The notes: generated from the sequence alone by a model not told the origin. A DNA stretch of 64,000 bases from Microbacterium invictum (GCF_034421375.1 NZ_CP139779.1:868001-932000), one strand, 5' to 3'; shown: positions 44,659-54,142, counted from the stretch's first letter. A program made the numbers and translations.

Positions 44659-45345
44659 TCAGGCAAGCGTCGCCAGCGACACGTCGAGGAGCGGCAGATC
44701 GTCCCGCGGCAGCACCACGGTGCACACAACGTGCGGGTCGACTCTGAATCCCGCTCCCACGACGAAAGGGTCGGTGTCGACCCGGATGCCGTTGATCTCT
44801 CGTTCGTCCACTCTCATCGTCCCCGTGGCGACGGCCGAGGGCCGCACCTGCCACGACCCATCCCGGGTCGGACCGGTGGGCAGACCCAGCTGTTCGCGGA
44901 ACTGATTGCGGAGCACGTGGTTCATGTGGTCGATCAGCTGCGCCTCGAGCGACCCGTGGGGCGCGCGCGGATCCGCGTGCCACGTCGTGCGGACGGCTTC
45001 CTGCAGCATGGGATAGCGGAAGAGTTGCGCCTGCTCGACCAGCCAGGCCGGGCGTCCCCACGGAGGCTCCTCCTCGATCGCGCGCCTTGTCGCGGCATCC
45101 AGCTCCACCTCGTTGCGGGGGTCGGAACGATCATCGGGATACCGCCAGAGCGTGTACGAGAACGACACCGTCCGATGATCGAACCCTCCGGTGCCCGTCG
45201 ACTCGCTGAACCCGGTAATCGGCATGCGCGTGAGGCTCGGCTGGGGAACGAGCTGCATCACCGGAAAATCGATGCTCCGAAGCCGCGCCTCAGACGCCGC
45301 GCTGGGGTCGGGGGCATCGATGGGCAGGACTCCGCCGAATTCCAT
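44659..45345 (-). CDS. hypothetical protein
   Basis: A 228-residue soluble protein I cannot place in a family. The N-terminal part (to about residue 45) is Pro-rich, the middle contains WRYPDDRSDPRNEVEL and ATRRAIEEEPPWGRPAWLVEQ, and the end alternates strands. There is no signal or membrane segment. Codon bias supports coding. The start is uncertain: I use the ATG at 45345, and an upstream in-frame ATG at 45393 would add 16 residues of weaker bias. Confidence 0.6.
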   Translation of the reverse strand: MEFGGVLPIDAPDPSAASEARLRSIDFPVMQLVPQPSLTRMPITGFSESTGTGGFDHRTVSFSYTLWRYPDDRSDPRNEVELDAATRRAIEEEPPWGRPAWLVEQAQLFRYPMLQEAVRTTWHADPRAPHGSLEAQLIDHMNHVLRNQFREQLGLPTGPTRDGSWQVRPSAVATGTMRVDEREINGIRVDTDPFVVGAGFRVDPHVVCTVVLPRDDLPLLDVSLATLA

Positions 45346-45402
45346 CGGCCCATGGTCTCCCAGGGGAGCCGCGACACGCCAGAGCCGCCTCAACGCCGTG
45401 AC

Positions 45403-45861
45403 TCACCCCGCCGGCGCCACCGCCCTGCGGATGAGCCCGCGGATCTTCTTCTCCGCCGCTTCGGTCATCTCGAGCAGGGCGAAGGAGACGGCCCACATCT
45501 CGCCGTCGTCGATCGCAGCGTCCTCGGCGAAGTTGACTGTCCCGTACCGCGTGTCGAACTTCGACGCCGGCTGGTAGAAGAGGATGTTCTTCCCGTCCTG
45601 GGCATAGGTCGGGAACCCGTACCAGGTCTTCGGGTCGAGGCCCGGTGCCTCTTCACTCACCATCACGTGCAGGCGTTCGGCGATCGCCCGATCGGTCTCG
45701 GGCAGCTCGGCGATGGCGGAGAGGCACGCCTCGAGCTCCTTCGCCTTCTTCGCGGCGCCCTTGACGCCCTTCATCGACCGCAGCTCCTCGGCGCGCTGCT
45801 GCATCGCCGCACGCTCGGTGTCGCTGAAGCCGGACTTCGTGGTGGAGCTCTCCGGTGCCAT
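45403..45861 (-). CDS. DUF1801/YdhG-like protein
   Basis: A 152-residue protein with LDPKTWYGFPTYAQDGKNILFYQPASKFDTRYGTVNF in its second half, which is the iron-chaperone/YdhG-like DUF1801 fold, and an N-terminal helical region rich in Lys and Glu. Its function is not established. AAAGGGG nine bases upstream favours the ATG at 45861 over the one at 45870, which would begin right on that site. It follows the VOC gene directly and is probably co-transcribed with it. Confidence 0.75.
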   Translation of the reverse strand: MAPESSTTKSGFSDTERAAMQQRAEELRSMKGVKGAAKKAKELEACLSAIAELPETDRAIAERLHVMVSEEAPGLDPKTWYGFPTYAQDGKNILFYQPASKFDTRYGTVNFAEDAAIDDGEMWAVSFALLEMTEAAEKKIRGLIRRAVAPAG

Positions 45862-45862
45862 C

Positions 45863-46279
45863 TCAGGCATCCCCTTTCTGCTGGAGGCGGATCAGATTGC
45901 CCGCCGGGTCTCGGAACGCCGCGTCGCGAACCCCGTAATCCTGCTCGATCGGCTCTTGCACGATGTCGGCACCGGCGGCTTCGATGCGCTCGAAGACCGC
46001 GTCGAGGTCATCCGTGGCGAGATTCACTCCGAAGTAGCTCCCCTTGGCGATGAGGCCGAGCAGCATGTCGCGCTCGTCATCGGAGATGTCGGTGCCGACG
46101 GCCGGCGGGTGCAGGACGATCGCCGTGTCGGGCTGGCCCGGGGGGCCGACCGTGATCCAGCGCATGTCGTCGTAGCCGACATCGAGCCTGACCTCGAAAC
46201 CCAGAACATCGCGGTAGAAGGTCAGGGATGCTTCGGGGTCGGTGTGCGGCAGGAAACTCGAGTGAATCGTGATGTCCAT
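45863..46279 (-). CDS. VOC (glyoxalase/bleomycin-resistance) family protein
   Basis: A 138-residue protein with two beta-alpha-beta-beta-beta modules: TIHSSFLPHTDPEASLTFYRDVLGFEV at the N-terminus and YFGVNLATDDLDAVFERIEAAGADIV in the second module, ending RDPAGNLIRLQQ. The family includes glyoxalases, dioxygenases and drug-binding proteins; the substrate is unknown. TAGCGT six bases before the ATG gives a leaderless start. The gene is next to an AraC-type regulator on the same strand, nine bases apart. Confidence 0.85.
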   Translation of the reverse strand: MDITIHSSFLPHTDPEASLTFYRDVLGFEVRLDVGYDDMRWITVGPPGQPDTAIVLHPPAVGTDISDDERDMLLGLIAKGSYFGVNLATDDLDAVFERIEAAGADIVQEPIEQDYGVRDAAFRDPAGNLIRLQQKGDA

Positions 46280-46288
46280 GGCTTCACG

Positions 46289-46720
46289 CTAGGACCCACG
46301 CTCGGAGTGCGCTTCTCGATTCCTGATCGGTCTGGTCACCTGCCGGGCGATGCACGGCAGCATCCCGGGCCGGAACGGCGCTCCACGTTCGCGATAGACG
46401 CTCGGCGGGACGCCGACGAGCTCGGTGAAGCGGGTGCTGAAGGTACCGAGCGACTGGCATCCGACCTCGAAGCAGACCTCCGTCACCGAGAGATCGCCGC
46501 GACGCAGGAGGGCCATGGCCCGTTCGATGCGACGCGTCATCAGATAGGCGTACGGCGACTCGCCGTAGGCGAGCTGGAATTGGCGACTGAGGTGTCCCGC
46601 CGACATGTGCACGCCGCGGGCGAGGGAGGTGACATCGAGCGGGCGGGCGTACTCGCGGTCCATCCTGTCTCGCACCCGGCGCATCAGCACGAGGGTCTCG
46701 AGGTCGGGTCGCTTGCCCAC
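46289..46720 (-). CDS. AraC-family transcriptional regulator (DNA-binding domain only)
   Basis: A 143-residue protein consisting essentially of the two helix-turn-helix motifs of AraC regulators: DVTSLARGVHMSAGHLSRQF near residue 29 and SVTEVCFEVGCQSLGTFSTRFTELVGVPPSVYR near residue 77. No ligand-binding domain is attached. It starts at a GTG. Such short AraC proteins beside VOC genes commonly regulate them. Confidence 0.85.
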   Translation of the reverse strand: MGKRPDLETLVLMRRVRDRMDREYARPLDVTSLARGVHMSAGHLSRQFQLAYGESPYAYLMTRRIERAMALLRRGDLSVTEVCFEVGCQSLGTFSTRFTELVGVPPSVYRERGAPFRPGMLPCIARQVTRPIRNREAHSERGS

Positions 46721-46768
46721 GCCCCGATGATCGCACGAGGCGGCGGGGTCGTGTCGACCGCCGCCTCG

Positions 46769-46921
46769 TCACTCCTCGTCGATGATGGCGTCCTCCGCCG
46801 TCGCCATCGCCGCCGCGCCCTCCTCCGGGGACTCCGAGCCGGCGTCGGCCGCCGAGTTCTTCTCTCCGTCCGCGAGGGGCTCGGAGCTGGTCGATGGGTC
46901 GTCGATGTCGCGGTCGCTCAA
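46769..46921 (-). CDS. 50-residue acidic protein
   Basis: A short open frame with a TTG start at 46921 behind a strong GGAGG site with seven bases spacing. The product is polar and acidic (SDRDIDDPSTSSEPLADGEK at the N-terminus, EDAIIDEE at the end), likely disordered. It is the third gene of a run with the 38-residue protein and a membrane protein upstream. Function unknown. The ribosome-binding site and codon bias are the only support. Confidence 0.55.
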   Translation of the reverse strand: MSDRDIDDPSTSSEPLADGEKNSAADAGSESPEEGAAAMATAEDAIIDEE

Positions 46922-46941
46922 TCTGGTGCCTCCTGTCGTCG

Positions 46942-47058
46942 TCAGCCCGAGGGGTTGTCTACGGGCTGGTCGTCCTCATCGGTGGTCTCGGGCAGGTCGT
47001 CGTGCCCCGGCGGCCGGACCCCGTTCCGCGACTCGTCGTGCTCACTGCGCCCGCTCAT
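46942..47058 (-). CDS. 38-residue acidic protein
   Basis: The start ATG at 47058 overlaps the stop of the membrane-protein gene upstream (ATGA), which supports translational coupling. The product is short, hydrophilic and rich in Asp, Glu and Pro (SGRSEHDESRNGVRPPGHDD), probably disordered. No family is recognised. Confidence 0.55.
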   Translation of the reverse strand: MSGRSEHDESRNGVRPPGHDDLPETTDEDDQPVDNPSG

Positions 47059-47621
47059 CGGTTCGCGATCCGCTGCAGGATGCCGACGACGGGCCGCTGC
47101 TGTTCGCCCTGCTGGGCGCTGAGCACGATGAGGACGGCGGTCAATGCGGGAAGAGTCCACTGGGCGATGCGCTGCTGACGCTGGGCGGATGCGAGAGTGT
47201 CCGAGGCCTCGGGTCCGGGTTCGGTGACGCCCTCCCCGCCTTCATCGGCGTGGCGGGCGATATAGGCTCCCAGCATCCCCGTGTACACGGTCGCGACGAT
47301 CGCGGCCGCGGTGACGACAGCCTTGATCACGGTGTTCGTCCTCGCTTCGGGTTGTCCGGCGAGACGGGCCCTGTTGGCGAGGATGAGGCCGACGCCTCCG
47401 ACGCCGTGGACGATCATCGCGGCGAGCTGCACGGGGGCCCATCGGGCCCACCCTGCGGACGAGATGCGAAGCCGTTCCGAGCCGTCCCGCGCTGCGGCGG
47501 CACCGCCGTTCAGGCCCACCGCTCCCATCAACGTGCCGCCGAACCACGCCGCCAGACCCAGATCGTGAAGGGCGCGGACGACGGTGGACCGGCCGCCGGT
47601 CACGCTGCTGTGTGTTCCCAT
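47055..47621 (-). CDS. four-span membrane protein of unknown function
   Basis: A 188-residue protein with four hydrophobic stretches: about 16-36 (LHDLGLAAWFGGTLMGAVGL), 60-80, 100-122 and 155-170, with a Glu/Gly/Pro-rich loop before the last. DLGLAAWFGGTLMGAVGLN is reminiscent of DUF4149-like membrane proteins, but I would not assign it. AGGAGACACCT precedes the ATG. It leads the cluster with the two short acidic proteins. Confidence 0.7.
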   Translation of the reverse strand: MGTHSSVTGGRSTVVRALHDLGLAAWFGGTLMGAVGLNGGAAAARDGSERLRISSAGWARWAPVQLAAMIVHGVGGVGLILANRARLAGQPEARTNTVIKAVVTAAAIVATVYTGMLGAYIARHADEGGEGVTEPGPEASDTLASAQRQQRIAQWTLPALTAVLIVLSAQQGEQQRPVVGILQRIANR

Positions 47622-47687
47622 AGGTGTCTCCTGTTACGTCGTGTCGTATTGCCGCGCTGTGCGGCCGGGGCCGTGCGGAGTGCGAGG

Positions 47688-48773
47688 TCAGAGGCTTCGG
47701 CGCTGTGCGACGAGCGGGCAGTCGAAGGGGTCACGTTCACCGAGGCCGACCCGGTTGATGTAGCGCACCACGATCGCGTACGACGCGATCAGACCCGTCT
47801 CGGTGTAGGGGATGCCGAGACGGAGACAGTAGGCGCGGACGATCGGTGCTGCGCGCCGAAGGTGAGGACGCGGCATCGAGGGGAAGAGGTGATGCTCGAT
47901 CTGATAGTTCAGGCCCCCCATGAACGTGTCGACGAAGCGACCGCCCCGGATGTTGCGACTCATGAGCACCTGGCGACGAAGGAAGTCGAGTTTCAGCCCC
48001 GCCGGCACGAGCGGCATTCCCTTGTGGTTGGGTGCGAACGACGCGCCCATGTACACCCCGAAGACGCCGAGCTGAACGACCAGGAACACCACGGCGATGC
48101 CGGGGGAGAGGACGAGGAACACCAGCGTGAGGAATCCGCCGATCCGGAGGGTGAGGAAGAGGATCTCGACCCAGCGGCGGTCGACGGGCTCGCGTCTGAA
48201 CACCCGTGCGATCCCGGAGGCGTGGAGCGAGACCCCCTCGAGGAGCAGCACCGGGAAGAAGAACGCTCCCTGGTGGCTCACCACCCACGCCGACGCCCGC
48301 CCCCGGCGCCGTTGCACCTGCTCGGGGGTGAAGGAGATCACCGGCAGCTCGATGTCGGGATCGGAGCCTTCCTTGTTGGGGTTGGCGTGGTGCCGGGTGT
48401 GCTTGTGCCGCCACCACCCGTAGCTCATCCCCACCAGCAGGTCGCCGATCACCAGGCTCGTCCAGTCGTTCCACTTGCCTGCGACGAAGATCTGCCGGTG
48501 GGCGGCGTCATGGCCGAGGAACGCGATCTGGGTGAAGACGACAGCGAAGGCGACGGCGGTGAACAGCTGCCACCAGCTGTCCCCGACGACGATGAAGGCA
48601 GCCACCACGGCGGCCAACGTCAGCGGCAGCAGCACGAGCTTCGACCAGTAGTAGCCGTATCGTCTTCGCAGCAGCCCCGCGCCGCGGATGCGCGCGGAGA
48701 GCTCCGTGAAGTCGCTGATCCCGGTGCCCCGCACAGCGTCCGACGATCCGGTCATGACGACAGCGGCGGCCAT
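47688..48773 (-). CDS. membrane fatty-acid desaturase
   Basis: A 361-residue diiron desaturase with the three histidine boxes HDAAH near residue 88, HKHTRHH near residue 123 and QIEHHLF near residue 297, and four membrane spans in two pairs. The third box begins with Gln, as in front-end and linoleoyl-type acyl desaturases. It would introduce a double bond into acyl chains of membrane lipids using oxygen and ferredoxin or similar donors. Cold or fluidity control is likely but no regulatory element is evident. Confidence 0.9.
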   Translation of the reverse strand: MAAAVVMTGSSDAVRGTGISDFTELSARIRGAGLLRRRYGYYWSKLVLLPLTLAAVVAAFIVVGDSWWQLFTAVAFAVVFTQIAFLGHDAAHRQIFVAGKWNDWTSLVIGDLLVGMSYGWWRHKHTRHHANPNKEGSDPDIELPVISFTPEQVQRRRGRASAWVVSHQGAFFFPVLLLEGVSLHASGIARVFRREPVDRRWVEILFLTLRIGGFLTLVFLVLSPGIAVVFLVVQLGVFGVYMGASFAPNHKGMPLVPAGLKLDFLRRQVLMSRNIRGGRFVDTFMGGLNYQIEHHLFPSMPRPHLRRAAPIVRAYCLRLGIPYTETGLIASYAIVVRYINRVGLGERDPFDCPLVAQRRSL

Positions 48774-48916
48774 GAGATGCTCCCGTCCACGCGTCCGCGT
48801 GCTCGATCGAGAAGAGAAGCGACCGAGGTCTGGGGCAACTTGTGCTCAGAGTACGTCCGCGCTGTCGAGAAGGCAAGGAGCTCGCGCAGACGGGGCGGCG
48901 ATGATCGCCCGCGGAC

Positions 48917-49624
48917 TCAGACGGCGAGGCGGCCGGTGATGATCGCCTCCGCCACGAGGCTCAGCCGGGTCTGCGAGGTGCGCGCGTGAGCGCGAATCCT
49001 CTGGAATGCCGCCTCCATGTCGATGCCTTCGAGCTGAGCGACGTAGCCTTTCGCCTGTTCGATGACCACTCGGCTGTCCAGAGCCCGCTGAAGTTGGGCC
49101 CGGGCGAGCGCGGACTCCTCGGCCGTGCGCTGCTGGAGGATGCTGATCGTGGCGATATCGGCGAGGGTCTTCGCTGCCGTCGCATCGGGTTCGTTGAGGG
49201 CGCCGATCCGCTCGCCGAACAGGTTCAGCGATCCGATGGTCGTGCTGCGCAGCCGCATCGGGATGGCGTGCAGCGAGGCGAAGCCCGATTCCATCGCCAA
49301 GCTGGCGAAGGCGGGCCACCGGTCGGAGATGTGCGAGAGGTCGGGGACCGAGACGACCCGACCTGTCGCGACCGCTTCGACGCACGGTCCTTCTCCGACA
49401 CGAAGCTGCATCAGGCCCACGAACTCGCTGCGCTCACTGGTCGAGACGATCACTTCGAGATCTCCCTCCGGCCCCCGGAGCAGGATGCCGGCGGCGACGA
49501 TGTCGAAGATCGTGGTGCACTCGTCGACGAGCACCTGCAGAAGCTCCACGACGTCGAAGTCATCGACGAGCGAGTCAGCGAGCACCCCGACGGTGTGCAG
49601 GAGCTGATCTTCCCGGGTGCTCAT
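48917..49624 (-). CDS. GAF-ANTAR domain regulator
   Basis: A 235-residue protein: GAF sensor domain at about 20-160 (with VRVGEGPCVEAVATGR) followed by an ANTAR RNA-binding domain at about 170-228 (LQRALDSRVVIEQAKGYVAQLEGIDMEAAFQRIRAHAR). ANTAR proteins bind paired hairpins in leader RNAs and prevent termination. The ligand of the GAF domain and the RNA targets are unknown. It begins one base after the stop of a second, related gene, so the two are co-expressed. Confidence 0.9.
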   Translation of the reverse strand: MSTREDQLLHTVGVLADSLVDDFDVVELLQVLVDECTTIFDIVAAGILLRGPEGDLEVIVSTSERSEFVGLMQLRVGEGPCVEAVATGRVVSVPDLSHISDRWPAFASLAMESGFASLHAIPMRLRSTTIGSLNLFGERIGALNEPDATAAKTLADIATISILQQRTAEESALARAQLQRALDSRVVIEQAKGYVAQLEGIDMEAAFQRIRAHARTSQTRLSLVAEAIITGRLAV

Positions 49625-49625
49625 A

Positions 49626-50357
49626 TCAGGATTGTAGGTCTCGGGGTGGGTGGTCGAAGGTGACCCGGCGCGCGATCACGTCACTGGCGACGGAGCGGAC
49701 GCTGCGCCCCGAAGCGAAAGCGTGAGCGCGCAGCACCACCAACGCGTCGTCGACTCTGATCCGGAGCTGAGCAGCGATCATTCCGGAGGCCTGGTGCATC
49801 TCGCGCCGCGAATACGGTCCCTCGCTCATTCCCTCTTCCGTGCCGTCCAGGTCGTGGAGCACGCGACGAAGGACCTGATGGGCCGCGATGTCCGCCAGTG
49901 CCGCGACGTCGTCGACCAGAGACGGGGGCAACTGCCGAGCCGTATGCGAGAAGAGGTCGACCGAACCGACGCTCAGGTCGCCGACATGCATCGGGAACGC
50001 GAAGAGCGCGCCGATCCGCAGCGATCGGAACGCCTCCCGAGCGACGGGCCAGCTCGACCCCCCGGTGCGCTGGAGGTCGTTTTCGAGGACGGGATGCCGT
50101 GTGCTCAGCGCCTCCCAGCAGGGACCCTCGCCGAGGTCGATCTGGATCTCGTCGATCCGGGCCGCCACGGCATTGCTCGCGCACACCGTCTGGCTGCCGA
50201 GCAACCGGCCGAGCGTCGACAACGCCGCCCCCGCGACTCCGGTGACGCCGACGAAGGGGGCGCAGAGGTCGTCGGTGGGTTCGGTCGCGGCTTTCAGGCG
50301 GGCGGCGGCGGCCGCGAAGGCGTCCGATCTCGGTCCCTGCGAGGGCGAGGTGGTCAT
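49626..50357 (-). CDS. GAF-ANTAR domain regulator (second copy)
   Basis: A 243-residue paralogue with the same order: GAF domain (IQIDLGEGPCWEALSTRHPV near residue 72) and C-terminal ANTAR domain (REMHQASGMIAAQLRIRVDDALVVLRAHAFASGRSV). The two proteins are clearly related but diverged, consistent with an old tandem duplication. They may form heterodimers, since ANTAR proteins act as dimers; this is inference. Confidence 0.88.
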   Translation of the reverse strand: MTTSPSQGPRSDAFAAAAARLKAATEPTDDLCAPFVGVTGVAGAALSTLGRLLGSQTVCASNAVAARIDEIQIDLGEGPCWEALSTRHPVLENDLQRTGGSSWPVAREAFRSLRIGALFAFPMHVGDLSVGSVDLFSHTARQLPPSLVDDVAALADIAAHQVLRRVLHDLDGTEEGMSEGPYSRREMHQASGMIAAQLRIRVDDALVVLRAHAFASGRSVRSVASDVIARRVTFDHPPRDLQS

Positions 50358-50523
50358 GGGTTACCGTCCGGACACCGCTGGTGAGGGCGACCGACGCGAC
50401 CGCGAGCGTGCCCGCAGGCGTTCCTCGGGCGCAGGTCGAGCCTACTCTCGCACTTTCCGCTGCTGAGCGTCCGGACCGTGACGTCGAGCGCCTACTCTGG
50501 CGGAAGACCCGAAGGAGGCGCCC

Positions 50524-52230
50524 ATGAGCGCGAACCCGGCTTCCCCTCTCCGCAACCGGCCCTGGCTGAGCTCCTACGCACCGGGGGTGCCTCACGAGAT
50601 CGAGCCGGTCACCGAGACCCTGGTCGATCTGCTCGAGGGGGCGGTGTCGAGGTACGGCAGGAAGGTCGCCCTGGAGTTCTTCGGCGCCGAGACCCGGTAC
50701 GACGAACTGGGGGAGCAGGTCTCGCGTGCGGCGAACGCGCTGCGCAAGCTGGGCGTGCAGGCCGGTGATCGGGTCGCCCTGGTGCTCCCCAACTGCCCGC
50801 AGCACGTCGTGGCGTTCTACGCCGCACTCCGCCTGGGCGCGATCGTGGTCGAGCACAATCCGCTCTACACCGCCCGTGAGCTGCGCCATCAGTTCGAGGT
50901 GCACGAGGCGGTCGTGGCGATCGTGTGGGACAAGGTCGCCGATGTCGTCGCCGACTTCCCGCGTGACATCGCCCCCGCCGCGATCGTCTCGGTGCGCATG
51001 CCCGATGCCCTGCCGCTCGGGAAGCGGGTGGCGCTCCGGCTGCCGGTACCGGCGGCGCGTGCGTCGCGGGAGGCGATGACGGCGACGCCGAAGGCGAAGG
51101 GAATCCTGTCGTGGTCGCAGCTGGTGAAGACCCGTCGACTGTCGAAGTCGCACCCGCGTCCCGCACTCGATGACCTCGCACTGCTGCAGCTGACGAGCGG
51201 GACCACCGGCACCCCGAAGGCGGCGATCCTCTCGCATCGGAACCTCCGGTCCAACGCCGCGCAGGGGCGCGCGTGGGTGCCGGGACTCGCCGAGGGAGCG
51301 GAGACGTTCTACGCCGTGCTGCCGATGTTCCACGCCTACGGGCTCACCCTGTGCCTGACCTTCGCGATCTCGATCGGCGCGCGGATCGTGCTGTTCCCGA
51401 AGTTCGACGTCGACCTCGTGATCGCGGCGGCAAAGACCTCGCCGCCGACCTTTCTTCCCGGAGTTCCGCCGATCTACGACGCCCTCGCCCGGGCGACCTC
51501 GCGCAAGAACGTCGATCTCACCAGCATCCGCTTCGCCATCTCCGGGGCCATGAGCCTGCCTGTGCCGACCGTGACGCGGTGGGAGGAGGTGACGGGCGGT
51601 CTACTCGTCGAGGGCTACGGCATGACCGAGACCTCGCCTGTTGCGCTCGGCAATCCGATCGGACCCTCGCGCCGCCCCGGCACGGTCGGGGTGCCGTTCC
51701 CGAGCACCGAGATCCGGGTGGTCGACCCGGATGACCCCGCCGTCGACCGCCCGATCGGCGAGGCCGGCGAGCTGCTCGTGCGCGGGCCGCAGGTGTTCCA
51801 GGGGTATTGGCACCGGCCCGACGAGACCGCGGCCGTTCTGCTCGACGACGGCTGGCTGCGCACCGGCGACATCGTCACCGTCTCGCCTGATGGCTTCGTC
51901 ACCGTCATCGATCGGGTCAAGGAGCTCATCATCACGGGGGGCTTCAACGTGAGCCCGAGCGAGATCGAGCAGGTGCTGATGATGCATCCCGATGTCACCG
52001 GCGCGGCCGTCGTCGGCATGCCGCGCGCCTCCGGAGGCGAAGACGTGGTCGCCGCGGTCGTGATGAAAGACGGGGCGGCCTTCGACGCGGGCGCGCTCCG
52101 CGACTTCTGCCGGTCTCACGTCACCGCGTACAAGGTGCCCAAGCGCATCGTGGCCGTCGACGACCTGCCGCGGTCGCAGATCGGCAAGGTGCTGCGCCGC
52201 GCGGTGCGCGAGGAGCTTCTCGCCCGCTGA
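50524..52230 (+). CDS. long-chain fatty-acid-CoA ligase / AMP-dependent synthetase
   Basis: A 568-residue adenylate-forming enzyme. The P-loop motif LTSGTTGTPKAAILSHRN is near residue 224, GYGMTETSP near residue 366, and the C-terminal domain has the hinge GDIVTVSPDGFVTVIDRVKELI and the catalytic Lys in RSQIGKVLRR near residue 556. It activates a carboxylic acid, probably a long-chain fatty acid, to its CoA ester. GAAGGAGG supports the start. It is divergent from the GAF-ANTAR pair; two TACTCT boxes in the gap may be promoters. Confidence 0.88.
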   Translation: MSANPASPLRNRPWLSSYAPGVPHEIEPVTETLVDLLEGAVSRYGRKVALEFFGAETRYDELGEQVSRAANALRKLGVQAGDRVALVLPNCPQHVVAFYAALRLGAIVVEHNPLYTARELRHQFEVHEAVVAIVWDKVADVVADFPRDIAPAAIVSVRMPDALPLGKRVALRLPVPAARASREAMTATPKAKGILSWSQLVKTRRLSKSHPRPALDDLALLQLTSGTTGTPKAAILSHRNLRSNAAQGRAWVPGLAEGAETFYAVLPMFHAYGLTLCLTFAISIGARIVLFPKFDVDLVIAAAKTSPPTFLPGVPPIYDALARATSRKNVDLTSIRFAISGAMSLPVPTVTRWEEVTGGLLVEGYGMTETSPVALGNPIGPSRRPGTVGVPFPSTEIRVVDPDDPAVDRPIGEAGELLVRGPQVFQGYWHRPDETAAVLLDDGWLRTGDIVTVSPDGFVTVIDRVKELIITGGFNVSPSEIEQVLMMHPDVTGAAVVGMPRASGGEDVVAAVVMKDGAAFDAGALRDFCRSHVTAYKVPKRIVAVDDLPRSQIGKVLRRAVREELLAR

Positions 52231-52251
52231 TGCCTGCGCGCGGCCGGCGGC

Positions 52252-53181
52252 TCAGCGCGGGACGTGGATGCCGACGAGGCGCTCCGACACGTCCCACAGC
52301 TGTCGGGCGTCGTCCATGCTGAGGAGCGGCTGCCACAGCTCGATCTTGGTCGGGCCCCCGCCGACCAGTCGCTTCGGGCCGAAGAATTCGTCGCCGCGAG
52401 CGTCCGTCGCCGTAGCCGCCATGAGGGCCGGCTGCGCTGCGGTCTCGGGTGTCCCCGTCACGCCGATGCGAGCGAGCATACCGATCACGCGTCGTTCCGG
52501 TGTGACGCGCGTGCGCCCCATGCCGGGCTGCGCCGCGAGCAGGTTCGTCGGCGAGACACCGGGGTGCGACAGGTTGCTGCTGATGCCCCAGTCGCCCGCT
52601 CGGCTTCGTGCGTCCAGCTCGCGCGCGAAGAGGCCGACGGCGATCTTCGAGGCGACGTAGGCGCGCATCGCCTCGTAGTCCTGCTCGGAGTTCAGATCGC
52701 TCCAGGCGATCCGGCCGCTCCGGGCGGCGATGCTCGTCTGATGCGTCACCCGGGCGCGCCCCGCCCGCAGCAGCGGAAGCAATCCGAGGGTCAGCGCGAA
52801 GTGGCCGAGGTGGTTCGTGCCCCACTGCAGCTCGAAACCGTCGGCCGTCACCTGCCGGGTCGGGGGTCGCATGACTCCGGCGTTGTTGATGAGGATGTCG
52901 ATGGGGCGTCCTTCGTCGTTCAGATCTGCGGCGAGGGCGCTGACGGAGGCCAGTGACGACAGGTCGAGGGTGCGGGTGCTGACCACCGCGTCGGGGACGG
53001 CCGATCGGATGCGGCTGAGCGCCGCGTCGCCCTTCGTCGCGGAGCGGACGGGGAGCACGACCTCGGCGCCGGCGGCGGCGAGGCGACGGGCGATGATGAC
53101 GCCGATGCCGTCGCTCGCTCCGGTGACGACGGCGCGCTTTCCGGAGAGGTCGGGGATGGTGAATCCTGCGGTGCGTGTCAT
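52252..53181 (-). CDS. short-chain dehydrogenase/reductase
   Basis: A 309-residue classical SDR: cofactor motif TGASDGIG near residue 20, NNAG near residue 93, Ser of [11 protein letters not shown] and the catalytic YVASK near residue 168. It resembles retinol-dehydrogenase/WW-oxidoreductase-like SDRs. Substrate is unknown. The ATG at 53181 gives the standard N-terminus; a longer frame upstream is not supported by codon bias. It lies downstream of an MmyB-like regulator, a pair often seen together in Actinobacteria. Confidence 0.88.
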   Translation of the reverse strand: MTRTAGFTIPDLSGKRAVVTGASDGIGVIIARRLAAAGAEVVLPVRSATKGDAALSRIRSAVPDAVVSTRTLDLSSLASVSALAADLNDEGRPIDILINNAGVMRPPTRQVTADGFELQWGTNHLGHFALTLGLLPLLRAGRARVTHQTSIAARSGRIAWSDLNSEQDYEAMRAYVASKIAVGLFARELDARSRAGDWGISSNLSHPGVSPTNLLAAQPGMGRTRVTPERRVIGMLARIGVTGTPETAAQPALMAATATDARGDEFFGPKRLVGGGPTKIELWQPLLSMDDARQLWDVSERLVGIHVPR

Positions 53182-53302
53182 GAGCGGTGTCCTTCGTTCG
53201 CGGACCCGGATCGGGTCGTGATCCCATGGTCGATGGCCGTCGCCGCGGCATCCAGGACCCGACGATCCGTGGCTGAGCGATCCGCCCTCCCGATACCCGA
53301 GG

Positions 53303-54142
53303 TCAGGTCGTGAACGCCTCGGCGCCGAGGACGGCGAGGAGCTGCAGCTTCTCGTGGGTGTCGGTGCCCGGCTCGGCGGTGTAAACCAGCAGGCGGTGGG
53401 ATTGGTCCGGGTCGAGGAGCGTCTGGCAGTGCAGCTCGAGCGCCCCGACCGACGGGTGATGGAAGCGCTTGACCTCGGTGGGACGTGCGCCGACCTCGTG
53501 CGCGTCCCACATCTCGCGGAAGAGCGGGTTGTCCTCGAGAAGGGCGACCATCGCCGCCGCGCGCGACTGCGGTCCTCGGAGGGCGACCAGTTCGCGCAGG
53601 CCGGAAGCGTAGACCCGTGACAGTTGGCGCTGCTCGTCCGGGGAGTATGCCGCCCGCGCGGCCGGCTCGGTGAACCACCGATAGCCGAGGCTGCGCGCGG
53701 GTCCGGTCCGGTGTGCGGCGTCCCCGAGGACCGCGACACCCAGGGGTGTCTGCCGGAGCGTCTCACCGAGCTCGGTGACGATCTCGGCCGGGGTGTCGGT
53801 CAGCCGATCGAGGATGCGCAGCATCCCCGGGCTGATGTGCTCGCTCGCGCTGTTGCGCAGCGGGGGGTGATGTCCCGCGAGCCGGAAGACGTGGTCGCGC
53901 TCGTCGAGCGTGAGGTGGAGCCCCTGCGCGATCGCGGCGATCATCTGCTCGGAGGGGTGGGGGCCGGTCGCCCGTTCGAGGCGGGCGTAGTAGTCGGTCG
54001 ACATGTGGCAGAGCGCTGCGACCTCCTCACGCCGAAGACCCTCGGTGCGCCGGCGTGGCCCGCGCGTGAGCCCGACATCCTCCGGTTGCAGCGCCTCCCG
54101 CCGACGGCGGAGGAACTCCGCGAGTCCTTCCCGATCGACCAC
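53303..54142 (-). CDS. MmyB-like helix-turn-helix regulator
   Basis: A 279-residue regulator with an N-terminal XRE helix-turn-helix ([40 protein letters not shown], near residues 37-76) and a C-terminal PAS-like MmyB ligand-binding domain (about 105-270) proposed to bind fatty acids. It starts at GTG. The following SDR gene is the likely target. TAGGGT-type promoters are not evident here. Confidence 0.88.
   Translation of the reverse strand: MVDREGLAEFLRRRREALQPEDVGLTRGPRRRTEGLRREEVAALCHMSTDYYARLERATGPHPSEQMIAAIAQGLHLTLDERDHVFRLAGHHPPLRNSASEHISPGMLRILDRLTDTPAEIVTELGETLRQTPLGVAVLGDAAHRTGPARSLGYRWFTEPAARAAYSPDEQRQLSRVYASGLRELVALRGPQSRAAAMVALLEDNPLFREMWDAHEVGARPTEVKRFHHPSVGALELHCQTLLDPDQSHRLLVYTAEPGTDTHEKLQLLAVLGAEAFTT

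Noticed and set aside
46782..48989. A 735-codon plus-strand frame opposite the desaturase and membrane-protein genes
   Set aside because: The minus-strand desaturase has all three histidine boxes; the opposite frame is a by-product of codon bias.
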